Below are positions 39,186-49,064 of a DNA stretch of 64,000 bases, piece after piece (the first letter of the stretch is position 1; the number at the start of each line of letters is the position of its first letter). The notes under the pieces are model-generated. The model saw only the letters and a list, made by a program, of their open reading frames with translations. It had not been told where the DNA came from and did not search any database. Origin of the DNA: Symsagittifera roscoffensis (Eukaryota > Xenacoelomorpha > Acoela > Convolutidae). The stretch lies in the NCBI RefSeq assembly GCF_963678635.1, contig NC_087067.1:42310696-42374695 (forward strand), given 5' to 3'. The position numbers were made by a program, and so were the translations under genes.

Positions 39186-39333
39186 TCTGAGTTCGAATTT
39201 TCAGCCAATCAGAATAAAGCATTTAAAATAGAGCATTTAAATTAAAATGAACAATGGGGTGAGGATCTTACCTTGATCCATTAGCGTTATTTCATGTAAA
39301 ATAAGCAGTTCGATTTCATGGGGTTACAATTTC

Positions 39334-39543
39334 GGATCTACTTACCAATCTCCCCTCCCCCCCCCCCTATTGTATCTACTAAAGAATCTCCACTCCTGTA
39401 AATAGAAACAGTAAATTCGCGCTAAAGCGTTGTATGTAAATTCGAATTTTACTGCATTATGATTGGTCGAAAATCAGCTGCAAGTAATCTACATAACAAT
39501 CTCTTCCTCTTTCTTGAAAGGGGGGAGATTGTTAAGTAGATCC
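39334..39543. repeat. Fold-back element 2
   Basis: The left arm begins GGATCTACTTACCAATC at 39334; the right arm ends with the complement of GGATCTACTTAACAATC at 39520-39543. One mismatch and a C-run separate them from a perfect pair. The centre is longer than in elements 3 and 4 and contains unrelated sequence. Confidence 0.85.
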
Positions 39544-39640
39544 AAATTTTCTAAGTAAAGAAAAAAATGTTGAGGTGGCGTCCCTCATGCTTGAGGGACA
39601 GAATGCTTGCAATTAATTTTAGCTCACTTTCAGCAAATCA
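39544..39640 (+). repeat. Direct repeat (copy 1) with GTCCCTCA hairpin
   Basis: This flank of element 2 is repeated after element 4 at 39996-40092, offset 452 bp. Each copy contains GTCCCTCATGCTTGAGGGAC, an 8 bp stem with a 4-base loop. Confidence 0.85.
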
Positions 39641-39798
39641 GAATTGAGTATTCAAAATTGCTTCTTTTTTGCAATTAATTCTATCATTTTTGATTGTTTA
39701 TTTCCGCAGACCTCACTTTTATTCAAACAAGTTTTTTTCTGAGTTTCAGTTTTAACATCCCAATGATATCGTCCAACAAAAACATTTCAAATTTAGAC

Positions 39799-39902
39799 GG
39801 ATCTACTAATCAATCTCCCTCCTATTGTACCTAATAAAGAATCCCCCCCCCCCCTTTCAAGAAAGGGAGGGGGGGGGGGGGGGGAGATTGTTAAGTTGAT
39901 CC
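39799..39902. repeat. Fold-back element 3
   Basis: Arms at the two ends (GGATCTACTAATCAATC and the complement of GGATCAACTTAACAATC) enclose long C and G runs that face one another around CCTTTCAAGAAAGG. The inner text TATTGTACCTAATAAAGAAT is shared with element 4. Confidence 0.85.
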
Positions 39903-39906
39903 CTGG

Positions 39907-39995
39907 GGACCTACTTAACAATCCCCCCCCCCTATTGTACCAACTAAAGAATCTCCCCCTCTTTCTTGAAAGGGGGGAGATTGTTAAGTAGATCC
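39907..39995. repeat. Fold-back element 4
   Basis: An 89 bp element with arms GGACCTACTTAACAATC and the complement of GGATCTACTTAACAATC, separated from element 3 by four bases. Same family as elements 2 and 3. Confidence 0.9.
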
Positions 39996-40092
39996 AGATT
40001 TCCTAAGTAAAGAAAAAAATGTTGAGGTGGCGTCCCTCATGCTTGAGGGACAGAATGCTTGCAATTAATTTTAGCTCACTTTCAGCCAATCA
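39996..40092 (+). repeat. Direct repeat (copy 2) with GTCCCTCA hairpin
   Basis: Near-identical to 39544-39640. Together with the preceding right arms this indicates a 452 bp tandem duplication inside the fold-back cluster. Confidence 0.85.
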
Positions 40093-40411
40093 GAATTAAG
40101 TATTCAAAATCTCAAAGTTAATCGCGAAAATCTCAAAGTAAGAAAAAAAATCCAGGCCATAAGTGTTAATACTGACCGATTAGATAAAAAGCAGATGAGT
40201 TTTCAAAAATGAAAAATTCTTATGGACTTGAACTCATAAATCTTGATGTTCATCTGAATATTATTACGGTTGTAACCTGCAATTTGTAATATTTTTGATT
40301 ATTTTCCTCTGATTTAATACATTTTCGGTTAATATTGACTTCGATTTTTTTGAGAAAAGCATTTAGCCAACAGGAACCCCTAGCGATTATGATTGGTTGA
40401 AATTTTTCCAG

Positions 40412-40507
40412 CATTCGGTCCCTCAAGCATGAGAACCCTCCCAAAACGTTGAGAATTGCGTGTAGCGTCCTCTTAGGGGACAATTCTCACGCGCAAAGGA
40501 CCGAATG
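40412..40507. repeat. Fold-back element 5 with nested stems
   Basis: Perfect 10 bp ends, CATTCGGTCC and GGACCGAATG, enclose a second stem GAGAATTG/CAATTCTC (40451-40458 with 40481-40488) and a third small stem GTCC/GGAC. It also contains CCCTCAAGCATGAG, related to the hairpin of the direct repeats. Confidence 0.8.
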
Positions 40508-40822
40508 GATGAAAAACTTGTGGGCAAAGCACCGAAAACAAAATTGTGCCCCCCCCCCTAAATGAATAAATTTGGTAATTCAAATTTTGAGTTGAAAATG
40601 AAAGCGCGAAAGCGAGTGAACTAAGAACCACTCGCGTGCATTAAGCAGCTGCTCGATTTGGAAACCTAGTAATAAACTTGACATATACTTTTGTTTCCCA
40701 ATCGATCAGCTGCTAAATGCACGCGAATGATATTTAATTGTTTTTTTTTCTGTTAATACTACATAGCATTAAGTTGAAAGTATAGTATAAAACCAGTGTA
40801 GTCTCTTGTAAAAAACAGCTAT

Positions 40823-40886
40823 ATAGCCCAGCGTATACATAGTGCGTTCTGGGGAGTTCGGCGTGGGTTCGATTCTCACCTAAGTC
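40823..40886 (+). other. tRNA-like A-box/B-box sequence, possible SINE head
   Basis: TAGCCCAGCGTA resembles a tRNA A-box. GTGGGTTCGATTCTCAC, 39 bases later, forms a proper five-pair T-arm with a seven-base loop and fits the B-box. The acceptor and anticodon stems do not pair, so it is not a functional tRNA; a tRNA-derived SINE remnant is possible. Confidence 0.3.
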
Positions 40887-41163
40887 GTTTCATTTGAGAA
40901 CCCTATTTGAGCCGAACCTGATAAAACATAAAAGGCTAATTTTTAATTGGTTCAAAATTGGTTTGCAATTGAGTTTCTGTTATTTCAACTGCGTGAACAG
41001 AATATGATTTCATTGTGAAAATCACAAATCACCTTATCAGCGTATGATCAACCCCACTTTTTTGGCTTGATACGTTTAATGTCCTCACAATATTTCGATC
41101 ATATTTCGTGGATTTAAAACCGATTCTGTTTTGTTTTTACTTTATGAACTGTGCAGAATATTT

Positions 41164-41181
41164 TGGTGCCGCGACTCGGGA
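41164..41181 (+). other. Possible retrotransposon primer-binding site
   Basis: TTGGTGCCGCGACTCGGG contains TGG followed by a GC-rich word whose complement would end in CCA like a mature tRNA 3' end. It lies about 1.9 kb before the gag start of the BEL/Pao element, on the same strand. The distance is long and no LTR end (CA) directly precedes it. Confidence 0.3.
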
Positions 41182-43038
41182 GTTTCAACAGGGCAACAGA
41201 AACCTCACAAATTCGAGAATCAAGATATCTTCCTGCCGAACCCCAGCTTTTCCCTATTATTTGCACTCAAGAAATTAATTGAAAAAAAGTACGTTTGAGT
41301 GAATCGTTCGTTTGCACCAAGTACAACTGAGATGGCGAGGTGAGGACTTTCTAATGAACAAATCATTGTTGCTGATAACCCAATTTTATGAAGAAATGAT
41401 GATACTTTCACCACGCCAAAAGTACATGCGGTAAGAAACGCGCAATCGACCGAAAGTCCAATTGGTTGAAATCGGCATCTAGACGAAAGCTTGCAGTCAA
41501 GCTCAAGAGAACCAGGCATTATTTAGCTGTCCTTCCTACCTTGTAAGATCGAACCTCTTTTTGTCCGTTTCTTAAACAAATTGTGCTATAACGTGACCTA
41601 TAAGTGCCATGATTGGTAGTTTCTTTCGTCATTATTAGGATCTGTAGATTTTAAATTTTGCTTCAAAATTTCATACAATGTTGTTAATTTTAAACCGATT
41701 AAGACCGTACTAGATACCTAAACCTAGTTCATAAGCAGTACCCTAGTACCCCAGGAGAGTCTCGAACCCAAAAATTTTGACACAAAGTTTTTTCTTGCCC
41801 GAATTTAGGGCAAAGCCGGAAAACACCGTTATCGTCTCGCACGTACAACTGTTAAAACCGTCAATCGTGTCGAGCCAGTGAATTCCTACCTCGGTTTCCT
41901 CCAGTGGTTGGATAATTTTTAAAAATTTGCTCGGCTCGCCCCGTTTTCGGCCGCATATCGCCGCTACAATTACTACAACAGTTTCGCCGTAGCGTCGTTA
42001 AGTTTAACCGATAAACCGTACGCGTTAATTTAGATAGTACTGAGCCGAAGCCTTAGTAGAACCATAGAAGCCCTCAGCCAAAGGTTCATAAAGTTATTTT
42101 TGTCATAATTTTTGTTTTCACATACATGTGACGACTTTACAACAAGAGACTCCTTAAGTTGATTGCCATTAAAACAACCGTATCGTTTATCACTGTCAAT
42201 GGTGTTCATCAGTGCTGGAAGTTCTCTCCATCACTCCATAAATACTTTACCAATAACTCTACAATAACGCCTTGACGACACTTTCAAAGCAATTTCAGGT
42301 TTAAGTTTTTTTTTGAATGCAAATAACCGACAAAAGACTGTCAAATATCTTTTAAGCAATTCCCCAAAATGTACGATACAGAAAAACAATATAAATTGGT
42401 AAGATTGTATAATTAATTTTTTGAGAAAGCATAGATCAAACAACGATAACCCATTTACACCAGAAAATCTAATTGAAATTTTGAAAGAATATAAAAACAA
42501 AATATCACTCATTATTTACGTACACCGTCTAGAGACCCCAAATAATTATAAAAGTTTAGTCGAAATAGGAATTTTAACCCTTGATGTGACCAAACTTTTA
42601 CTCTCAAACAGAAAAGCTAACGACAATGAATTAATTCGTAAAATTTAAATTAATTCATCCTCCGGCAATTTTAGAAATCAAAAACTTGAGAATCATTCGT
42701 CATTATTTCCCCAATCTGTCCGAGCTTATCAATAAAATTAAAAACCGTCAACCAAGTTCGAGGAAAAAGAAAGCAGATAAAAATTAAATTTCGCAAATGA
42801 CAACAGTGTTAGGCACTTAATAAATCATAATTTTTTTTTCAAAAGTTAAATTCATCTTTAAGTTCAGTCTCGAAGTTTGTTGTCCGTAGGCAACGAGAGT
42901 CGTAGGAGTCTTGCGAAGATTCTCATGTTCGTTAAAAGGCGGCTACTTGAAATGAATTAAATTTGATTCCGTCCATCGACGCTAATTTTTTTTGCTCTAC
43001 TTGAAAAAAAAAACAAAAAAAAATACAAACATTTCAAA

Positions 43039-45060
43039 ATGGAGTTTGACCTCGGCCAGAAACCAAACAGTTTTTATCATTCCAGGAAAGAGCTGGAAAC
43101 AATTTCTTCTGAATACAATACCAAAATACAGAGTATAAAAGTGCGAATGATTGACCAGCTAAATTTGAAATGTACATGGAAAAATCTAGCAATTGTTTAC
43201 AAAAAATTATAGGGAAAGTTGATGCTTAAATCTTTGCCTATGCACACAAACAACCCAGCTGGAACCATAAACAAACTTGTGTTTTACCTAGGATCTATCA
43301 CTGCAAAAAATCAGGATGTATTAGATCTGGCAAAATTTACTTTGAAACTAAAACTCAAGAGGACCAGATAGCAACTGCGCGAACCCCGACGCCAAGCGAA
43401 TCTATACGTTCCAAGAAACCCTTTCAACAGCGTTCTAAGGTTGCTTCGATGACTTCGATTGAGCGTCGAAGGGAAGCAGCTCTTGCAAAAATTAGACGCG
43501 TGGAAGTTGAACGCGAGGCAGAGGCTAAGCTTCGTTTGAAAAAGCAAGAGATCCAGCTTCATTCGATGAAGGGTCAACTTGAACTCGATGTGGTTTTTAA
43601 AAAAATTCGTTAAAAACAAGCAACTATCGAAGAAGCTGAATAATTGCAAAAATCTTCAGAAATTAGTGGGTTTTGTCGTAGCAGGTCGAAATTGGCAATG
43701 GCCGTTCAGGAGAACCAAACGGAGGAAGACAGGACAAGAAGATGGGTGAACACTCAATTCCCAGGTCAGGAAATAGTTCAGCCCGTGGCACCCGTCCAAA
43801 GTGTCAACCTGGAACCTGCCTCTGAGTGCTCGTCAATTTCAAGTATTGAACAGCCTTTTAGCAGAACTCTGACGATGATTCATAACTCTCACGCAAATGC
43901 TATTTATTTCGAAAAAACTGATGCAAACTCACAGAGTGTTAACGTCCCTCATAGGTCAGATACAAGTGTCAGCTTGCCGAATCCAAATGTAAATAGTACG
44001 TATGAGCCGCAGAAACAGTTAATTTTGACCAATTTAAACAACTACAACCGTTTGATGCAGAATATTTTTCATCAGTGCAATATCCGGACTAGCTCAATGG
44101 CCATTGCTCAGCAAACTTTTTCCCCAAATACTTCTGCTAATGCTGTGTACCAACCACTTTACCCACTATCGTTGGTCCCCTCAATTCTTCAACAGTCACA
44201 TTCCCCCTAGCCCATATTATGTCACACAACCATCGAATGTTCAGCCGTTCTCTAGCGGAGGAAGAATTTTTTATGTCGATAATCCTAATGCTGTAGATGC
44301 TGCTAGCTATTGGAAACCGTTGACGGCGCCTTATAAAAATGAGTGTGAACAATTTGGGCAAATTACGTCTTCTGGCAGTAAACCAATCCTTAACCAAGAT
44401 CTAGCTGAAATCTTGACACTAAGCCAAAAGGGTCCCTTGTCTGAGTGGAAATTGTCTTCTTTCGACGGAAATCTATGTCGCCGCGGTGGCCTGAGTGATT
44501 TGATCAGTTCAAAATGCAATCGAAGCAAAAGTTATGAGTAATGATGTCAAACTGACATATCTAAAAACACTCGTTTCAGGCGAAACGAAGAAAGCAATTG
44601 CTGAATTCGGATACAAAGGAACATTCTACAAGGACGCTTTGAAAACTCTGGAGAGGAAATCGGACAGCTACAAACGATTGTAGCGGCTCATCTCGGAAAA
44701 CTTTCAAATTTACCCCATCTCAAAATTCTCAATTGAGAAAGCCTTATAGTTTCGCTTCCTGCACATCAAGTCTCGTCGCTGTTTTAAAATTGTTCGGCGA
44801 TGAGTACGACTTGAAGAGTACATCCGTTTTGAATCAAGTCACTTCAAAATTGTCTCCGAACATGAAAGAATCGGGGTCTCTTCACTCTGTACAGAGATGT
44901 TGTAGACAGCCAGCCGTTTTAGATTTCAATGACTGGCTCCGTGACAAAGCTGAGGCACATGAACTTATGCGTCTCAGTCAGAATAGGTCACGACCTGAGA
45001 AAACTTCAAAGACTGGTTTCCATAAACCACTCACAAAAATTTTTGCCACTGCATCAAAAA
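43039..45060 (+). pseudogene. BEL/Pao gag, frame-broken
   Basis: The start ATG at 43039 opens MEFDLGQKPNSFYHSRKEL. A charged coiled-coil-like stretch follows (ERRREAALAKIRRVEVE, about 43463-43590), then a Ser/Asn/Pro-rich linker in the frame 43644-44210. The conserved core PLSEWKLSSFDGN is in the frame 44104-44541, followed by a Trp-Pro-Glu site where the next Trp is TGA (44496-44498). AELMR-like text then continues to 45060. At least five frame changes or stops interrupt it. Confidence 0.8.
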
Positions 45061-45160
45061 AAATCATTTAAAGTGTAAGGGTAAACACCCACTCTGGAGT
45101 TGTTCTGTTTTTAAGGAAAAGACCACAACCCAACGTGCTCAGTTCCCCGCGCAAAATAGG

Positions 45161-45358
45161 TTGTGTTTTACTTGCTTGCAACGTGACCACCTGTTCGGGA
45201 TATGCCCTAAAGTCCGCAAATGCATTAAGTCTGCTTGTGAAAACAGCCATAATGTCTTGATGCATGGTGCTGAGAAAGTTTTCAGCGCAAGGCTTGGAAA
45301 CAAGGAGAATAACATTAGCAAAAACACAAGCCATTCAAGTTCAAAAAATACCTCCTAG
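45161..45358 (+). pseudogene. BEL/Pao CCHC knuckle fragment
   Basis: C-FT-C-LQRD-H-LFGI-C at 45164-45205 is a CX2CX4HX4C zinc knuckle. It is followed by KCIKSACENSHNVLMHG, the second cysteine/histidine cluster with LMHG that ends BEL/Pao gag. The frame ends in Ser/Asn-rich linker at a TAG. Confidence 0.8.
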
Positions 45359-45382
45359 CCGAACAGGAATAAACCGCAAACT

Positions 45383-45784
45383 TTGTCATTAACCGTAGCC
45401 AGGTCGCCGTCTTACGAGAAACTCACAAGACACCTTCCTGTGCTTCGATTGCAAATAGGTTCAAGCACAGACATGACCACTGCTCTTGTTATGTGTGATT
45501 CCTGTTGTACCCACTCATGGGTCTCGGCAGGTCTTGCACAGCGTTTAAATTTAAGTGTGAAAAAGCTAGATATTCTGGTAAACGAATTCAATTCGACGGA
45601 ATCCGTTCCCACTCAACAAATCGAAGTGAACGTATTTGCCAAATCCGACTACCATGAATACTCATTTTTGATTACGCCGTTTGTCAAAGACAGTTTGAGC
45701 GTTGGTTCCGAAATCATTGACGTTCCAATCCTGCACGACAAATTTCCACTTATGCATCCAATTAAACATATTGTCTACAATTAG
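45383..45784 (+). pseudogene. BEL/Pao aspartic protease
   Basis: An open frame of 134 codons with ALVMCDSCCTHSWVS. The catalytic Asp is at 45497; the usual DSG/DTG is DSC here. The flap and second half continue (VNVFAKSDYHEYSF, VPILHDKFPL). The frame closes with TAG at 45782 where it should run on into reverse transcriptase. Confidence 0.8.
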
Positions 45785-45796
45785 TCCGAGGTTGAG

Positions 45797-46870
45797 ATGA
45801 CATTGGGGCACGATGTCTTTCATGCAATTAAGGCTCTCGAATACTTCCAAGCTGTTCGTATGCTCATTGTCTGGGTTTCCACCTTTTTCAAACACAATTA
45901 TGAAGACGTAGCACTTGCCGACCATGTCAAGAAATGGTACGAGCTAGAACCATATGGCACGTTAAGAGAAGCTGATCTCCGTTCCGCAGCTGATAAATGT
46001 GCTCAAAAAATTCTCGATACTACCACGCTTCATGATGCCAGCCGTTATATTGTCGGATTGCTCTGGGTTGAAGACAACATTCATCTTCCGGTAGCTTTTA
46101 CGCTTCGTTGGTCCAGTTTAAGTCTCTTGAAAAGCGTATAGAGAAAGATTTAAGCCTGAAAACTCAATACGCATCAGATATCCCAGGTGATGTAGAGAAG
46201 GGTTACGTAGTCCCCGTTAGCGCTCACGACTCCGTTCGGATCGAGCATGGTACGTTCCGCACCACCCAATTTTAAACCCGAACAAACCCGGCAAAGTTCG
46301 GCGCGTTTCGAACGGTGCCTCCAAGTTTCACGGCAAAACACTCAATAACTCGCTTCATGTCGAACCAGATCTGCTGCAGAAACGCGTTAATTGTTTTAAT
46401 GCGCTTCCTACATTACAAATACGCAGTTTCTGCAAATATCGAAGGCATGTTTATGCAGGTCTCGTTACTAGAAAGCAATCAACATTTCTTGCAACTTTTG
46501 TGGCGGAAAGGCCCCACATCAGATGTGAGTGCATTTCAAAATACAAGGCATATGTTTGAAGCTAAATAATCTCCGACATGTGCTAACTATGCTCTTTGCC
46601 AAACAGCCGTTGACAACCAAGATCACTATCCCGAAGCCGCTTACGTCGTGCTAAACAATTTTCACAATGATGACTACTTTAGGTCTGCAAAAAATCCGGA
46701 AACTGCTTTAACGTTTAGTCACAGTTTAAATGAACTGTTTTAGTTGAGTGGGATTATTCTTACAAAAATTTTTTTTGCAACGTTCCCAATTTGTCCTTGA
46801 ATCTAAATCCCCCTAAAACCAGCGCTAACAACAGTAAGGAAATTTTTACCGCTGCGATTAATCCGGAAAC
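45797..46870 (+). pseudogene. BEL/Pao reverse transcriptase, catalytic residues lost
   Basis: The linker WYELEPYGTLREADLRS and GLLWVEDNIHLP lead into RT. Motif A reads SANIEGMF, with Asn (46435) in place of the catalytic Asp. Motif C reads HNDD at 46663-46674 instead of the usual YMDD. A stop lies in EAK*SPTCANYAL and two frameshifts follow. It cannot be active. Confidence 0.85.
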
Positions 46871-46878
46871 GGCATCAC

Positions 46879-47760
46879 GTGTTCTTGGTATCAAATGGGA
46901 CCACGTCTTCATTACGTTTTTTCGTGAGCAGAGGCGTTAACCGCGAACTCAAAGACTCTGTTACACAGCGATCGGTTCTTAGTTTTGTGTCCTCAGTGTT
47001 TGACCCCATAGGTCTTGTCACCCCTTATATCGTAGGTGCACGTTTGCTAGGGGAAGATATCTGACGATTGAGTGGTCAACAGTGGGACGACCCACTGCCA
47101 AATGAGTTGTGCCGCAGATTCACTGAATTGTATTCCGGCTTGGCTTCTTTAGGGCAGCTCACAATGCCTCGTTGCTATTTTGACTTTCCAGTAGATGAGG
47201 TTGAACTTCATATGTTCGGTGATAGCTCTTTGGACGTTTTCTGGTCTGTAGTAATCCATCGCGCTCAGAAAAACACCTTTTCCAAATGCCAATTTGCGTT
47301 TGTCTTCGGTAAAGCAAGAGTAGTCACAATGAATGTGTTTTCAATTCCGAAATTGGAAATTCAAGCTGCATTCTTGCTACTCGTCTGAAACATGATATCG
47401 AGAAAGCTCTGACACTGAGTATTTCTAAAGTGTTCATGTGGACTAATAGCACTACAGTCCTTCAGTTGTTGAACTCGACAAGCAAACAGTCAGTGTTTGT
47501 AGCCAATTGAGTAGCCAATTTTCTGAAGTCAACATAAATTGGCCATTGCCTCCATGTTTTGAGTGGAGACAACCACGCTGACACCGAAACTAGAGGTCTT
47601 TTTGCTGACTCCCTCAAGCAAAGCAGTTGGGTCAACGAGCTTTTCTTTTTGAAAGTTTCTGATTGGCTTTGCAATTCAAACAGGGAAGTTACTGAGGAAA
47701 ACTGGCTTGATGGTCCGGTCTGCGATCTGAGTGAGGATTTAGAGGTCTCTTAAAGTTTTC
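46879..47760 (+). pseudogene. BEL/Pao connection and RNase H region
   Basis: The frame 46879-47064 carries SRGVNRELKDSVTQRSVLS and SVFDPIGLVTPYIV, the BEL/Pao connection. The frame 47068-47388 carries the RNase H start HMFGDSS and SIPKLEIQAA. A later Asp is Asn in MWTNSTTVLQ (47445). Stops at about 47062 and 47386 split the region. Confidence 0.85.
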
Positions 47761-47969
47761 CGTGCACTGCAGTTTCGACTGATTTTGTCTTCCCCTGGGA
47801 AGAGTACAGCTCCTCGTTTTCCAAGATAAAGCGGCTGATCGCATATATGTTGAGACTCTCACCTAAAGAAAGACGTTTCAGATCCTCAGATAAGCGCATA
47901 ATTGATCCAGCAGAACTTGTCATTGCAGAGGAAAAACTTTAGCAACTTCCGCAGTTAGAGTCAACCCAG

Positions 47970-48864
47970 CTAAATGTAAGCATTTAGCAATTCGAAAACA
48001 TGCGAAAACATTGAGCGTATCTCATCGTATTTGCCTTTTATCGGGCCAAACGGTTTGGTTAGATCTATCGGTCGTATCCAACGTCTCTTCGCAATCGCGT
48101 TTGAAACTGGCGATCCAATGTTTTTGGATTGCCGCGATCGCTTAATCCGATTTTTCTCCGTCTTTATCACATTTGGCACGAACATCAGTGCGTCGACTAC
48201 ATCCGTTTCGTCATTCATCAGCAATTTGTTGTACTACGCCTTAGATCTGCACTAAGAGCTATTGATATTCATTGAATGGTGTAGAAAGTGAAAGGCAAAA
48301 ACCGCTATTCCAATGATGTCTGACCTTCTTACCTTTTTGAGGAGCGTCTAGGTTACCGCCAGCCACCGTTCTCGAACTGCGGCGTCGGCTATTTTGGACC
48401 ATTTGATTGTCGATTTTTCGAGAAACGCTGGGGTTTTCTATTTACTTGCTTAACGACTCGCGCAATTCACATTGAGTTGGTTCCATCCATGGACACAAGT
48501 TTATGTGTGATGGCTATCAAGCGCTTTATTTCTAGGCGAAGAACACCCTCGATAATTTGGCCGGACAATGGAACGAACTGTGTACGAGCCGCAAAAAAGT
48601 TTTTTCTGTGCATCAAAAATTGGAACGCAGAGACTCCACTGTCGCTCGTACAAAAAGGCTTTAAGTGGAAGTATAATCCACCTAGTGCACCACATCAAAG
48701 TGCAGCATGGGAGCGAATGATGCGCAGTTGTAAGCGCGTGTTTTATGCAATCTTAGGGTCAAGAAAATTGACTGAGGAGATTTTGAAAGCAATCAGTGCC
48801 TAGTTTAAGGTTGACTTAACACCCGTCCGCTTACTCCTGTTTCTGACGACCCAGATAGTCTGGA
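47970..48864 (+). pseudogene. BEL/Pao integrase, truncated by gap
   Basis: The core shows TRAIHIELVPSMDTS, then IWPDNGTN with the second Asp at 48564 and the Glu of AWERMM at 48711. RPLTPVSDDPDS is read just before the gap. The frame 48477-48803 is open, but the flanking parts contain stops. The N-terminal half is heavily decayed. Confidence 0.85.
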
Positions 48865-49064
48865 NNNNNNNNNNNNNNNNNNNNNNNNNNNNNNNNNNNN
48901 NNNNNNNNNNNNNNNNNNNNNNNNNNNNNNNNNNNNNNNNNNNNNNNNNNNNNNNNNNNNNNNNNNNNNNNNNNNNNNNNNNNNNNNNNNNNNNNNNNNN
49001 NNNNNNNNNNNNNNNNNNNNNNNNNNNNNNNNNNNNNNNNNNNNNNNNNNNNNNNNNNNNNNNN
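48865..49064. other. Assembly gap (200 N)
   Basis: Exactly 200 undetermined bases, a round number that suggests a placeholder. Its true length is unknown, so the 3' end of the BEL/Pao element may be missing. Confidence 0.98.

Larger units (their letters stand above)
40508..43038. other. Mostly unassigned spacer before BEL/Pao element
   Basis: Contains a C-run (about 40550), a tRNA-like B-box, a possible primer-binding site (41164-41181) and otherwise AT-rich sequence. The plus frame at 42421-42648 (75 codons) has a balanced composition but no recognisable domain, and the minus frame overlapping it (42231-42512) is no better. Part may be the 5' LTR and leader of the BEL/Pao element, but no matching 3' LTR was seen. 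Confidence 0.5.
43039..48864 (+). mobile_element. Decayed BEL/Pao retrotransposon
   Basis: Gag, CCHC knuckle, aspartic protease, RT, RNase H and integrase follow in order on the plus strand. The protein words (for example EGMFMQV, RELKDSVTQRSVLSFVSS, WKYNPPSAPHQSAAWERMM) are those of the BEL/Pao superfamily. Stops and frameshifts occur in every domain, and catalytic residues are substituted in RT and RNase H. The element is cut by the assembly gap just after the integrase text RPLTPVSDDPDS, so the end and any 3' LTR are missing. Confidence 0.9.

Noticed and set aside
41750-41775. Minus-strand GGTTCGAGACTC as a tRNA B-box
   Set aside because: No A-box or stems upstream on that strand.
42231-42648. 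Overlapping ORFs of 75 and 93 codons on opposite strands
   Set aside because: No domain, no start or splice evidence, and neither shows clear coding composition.
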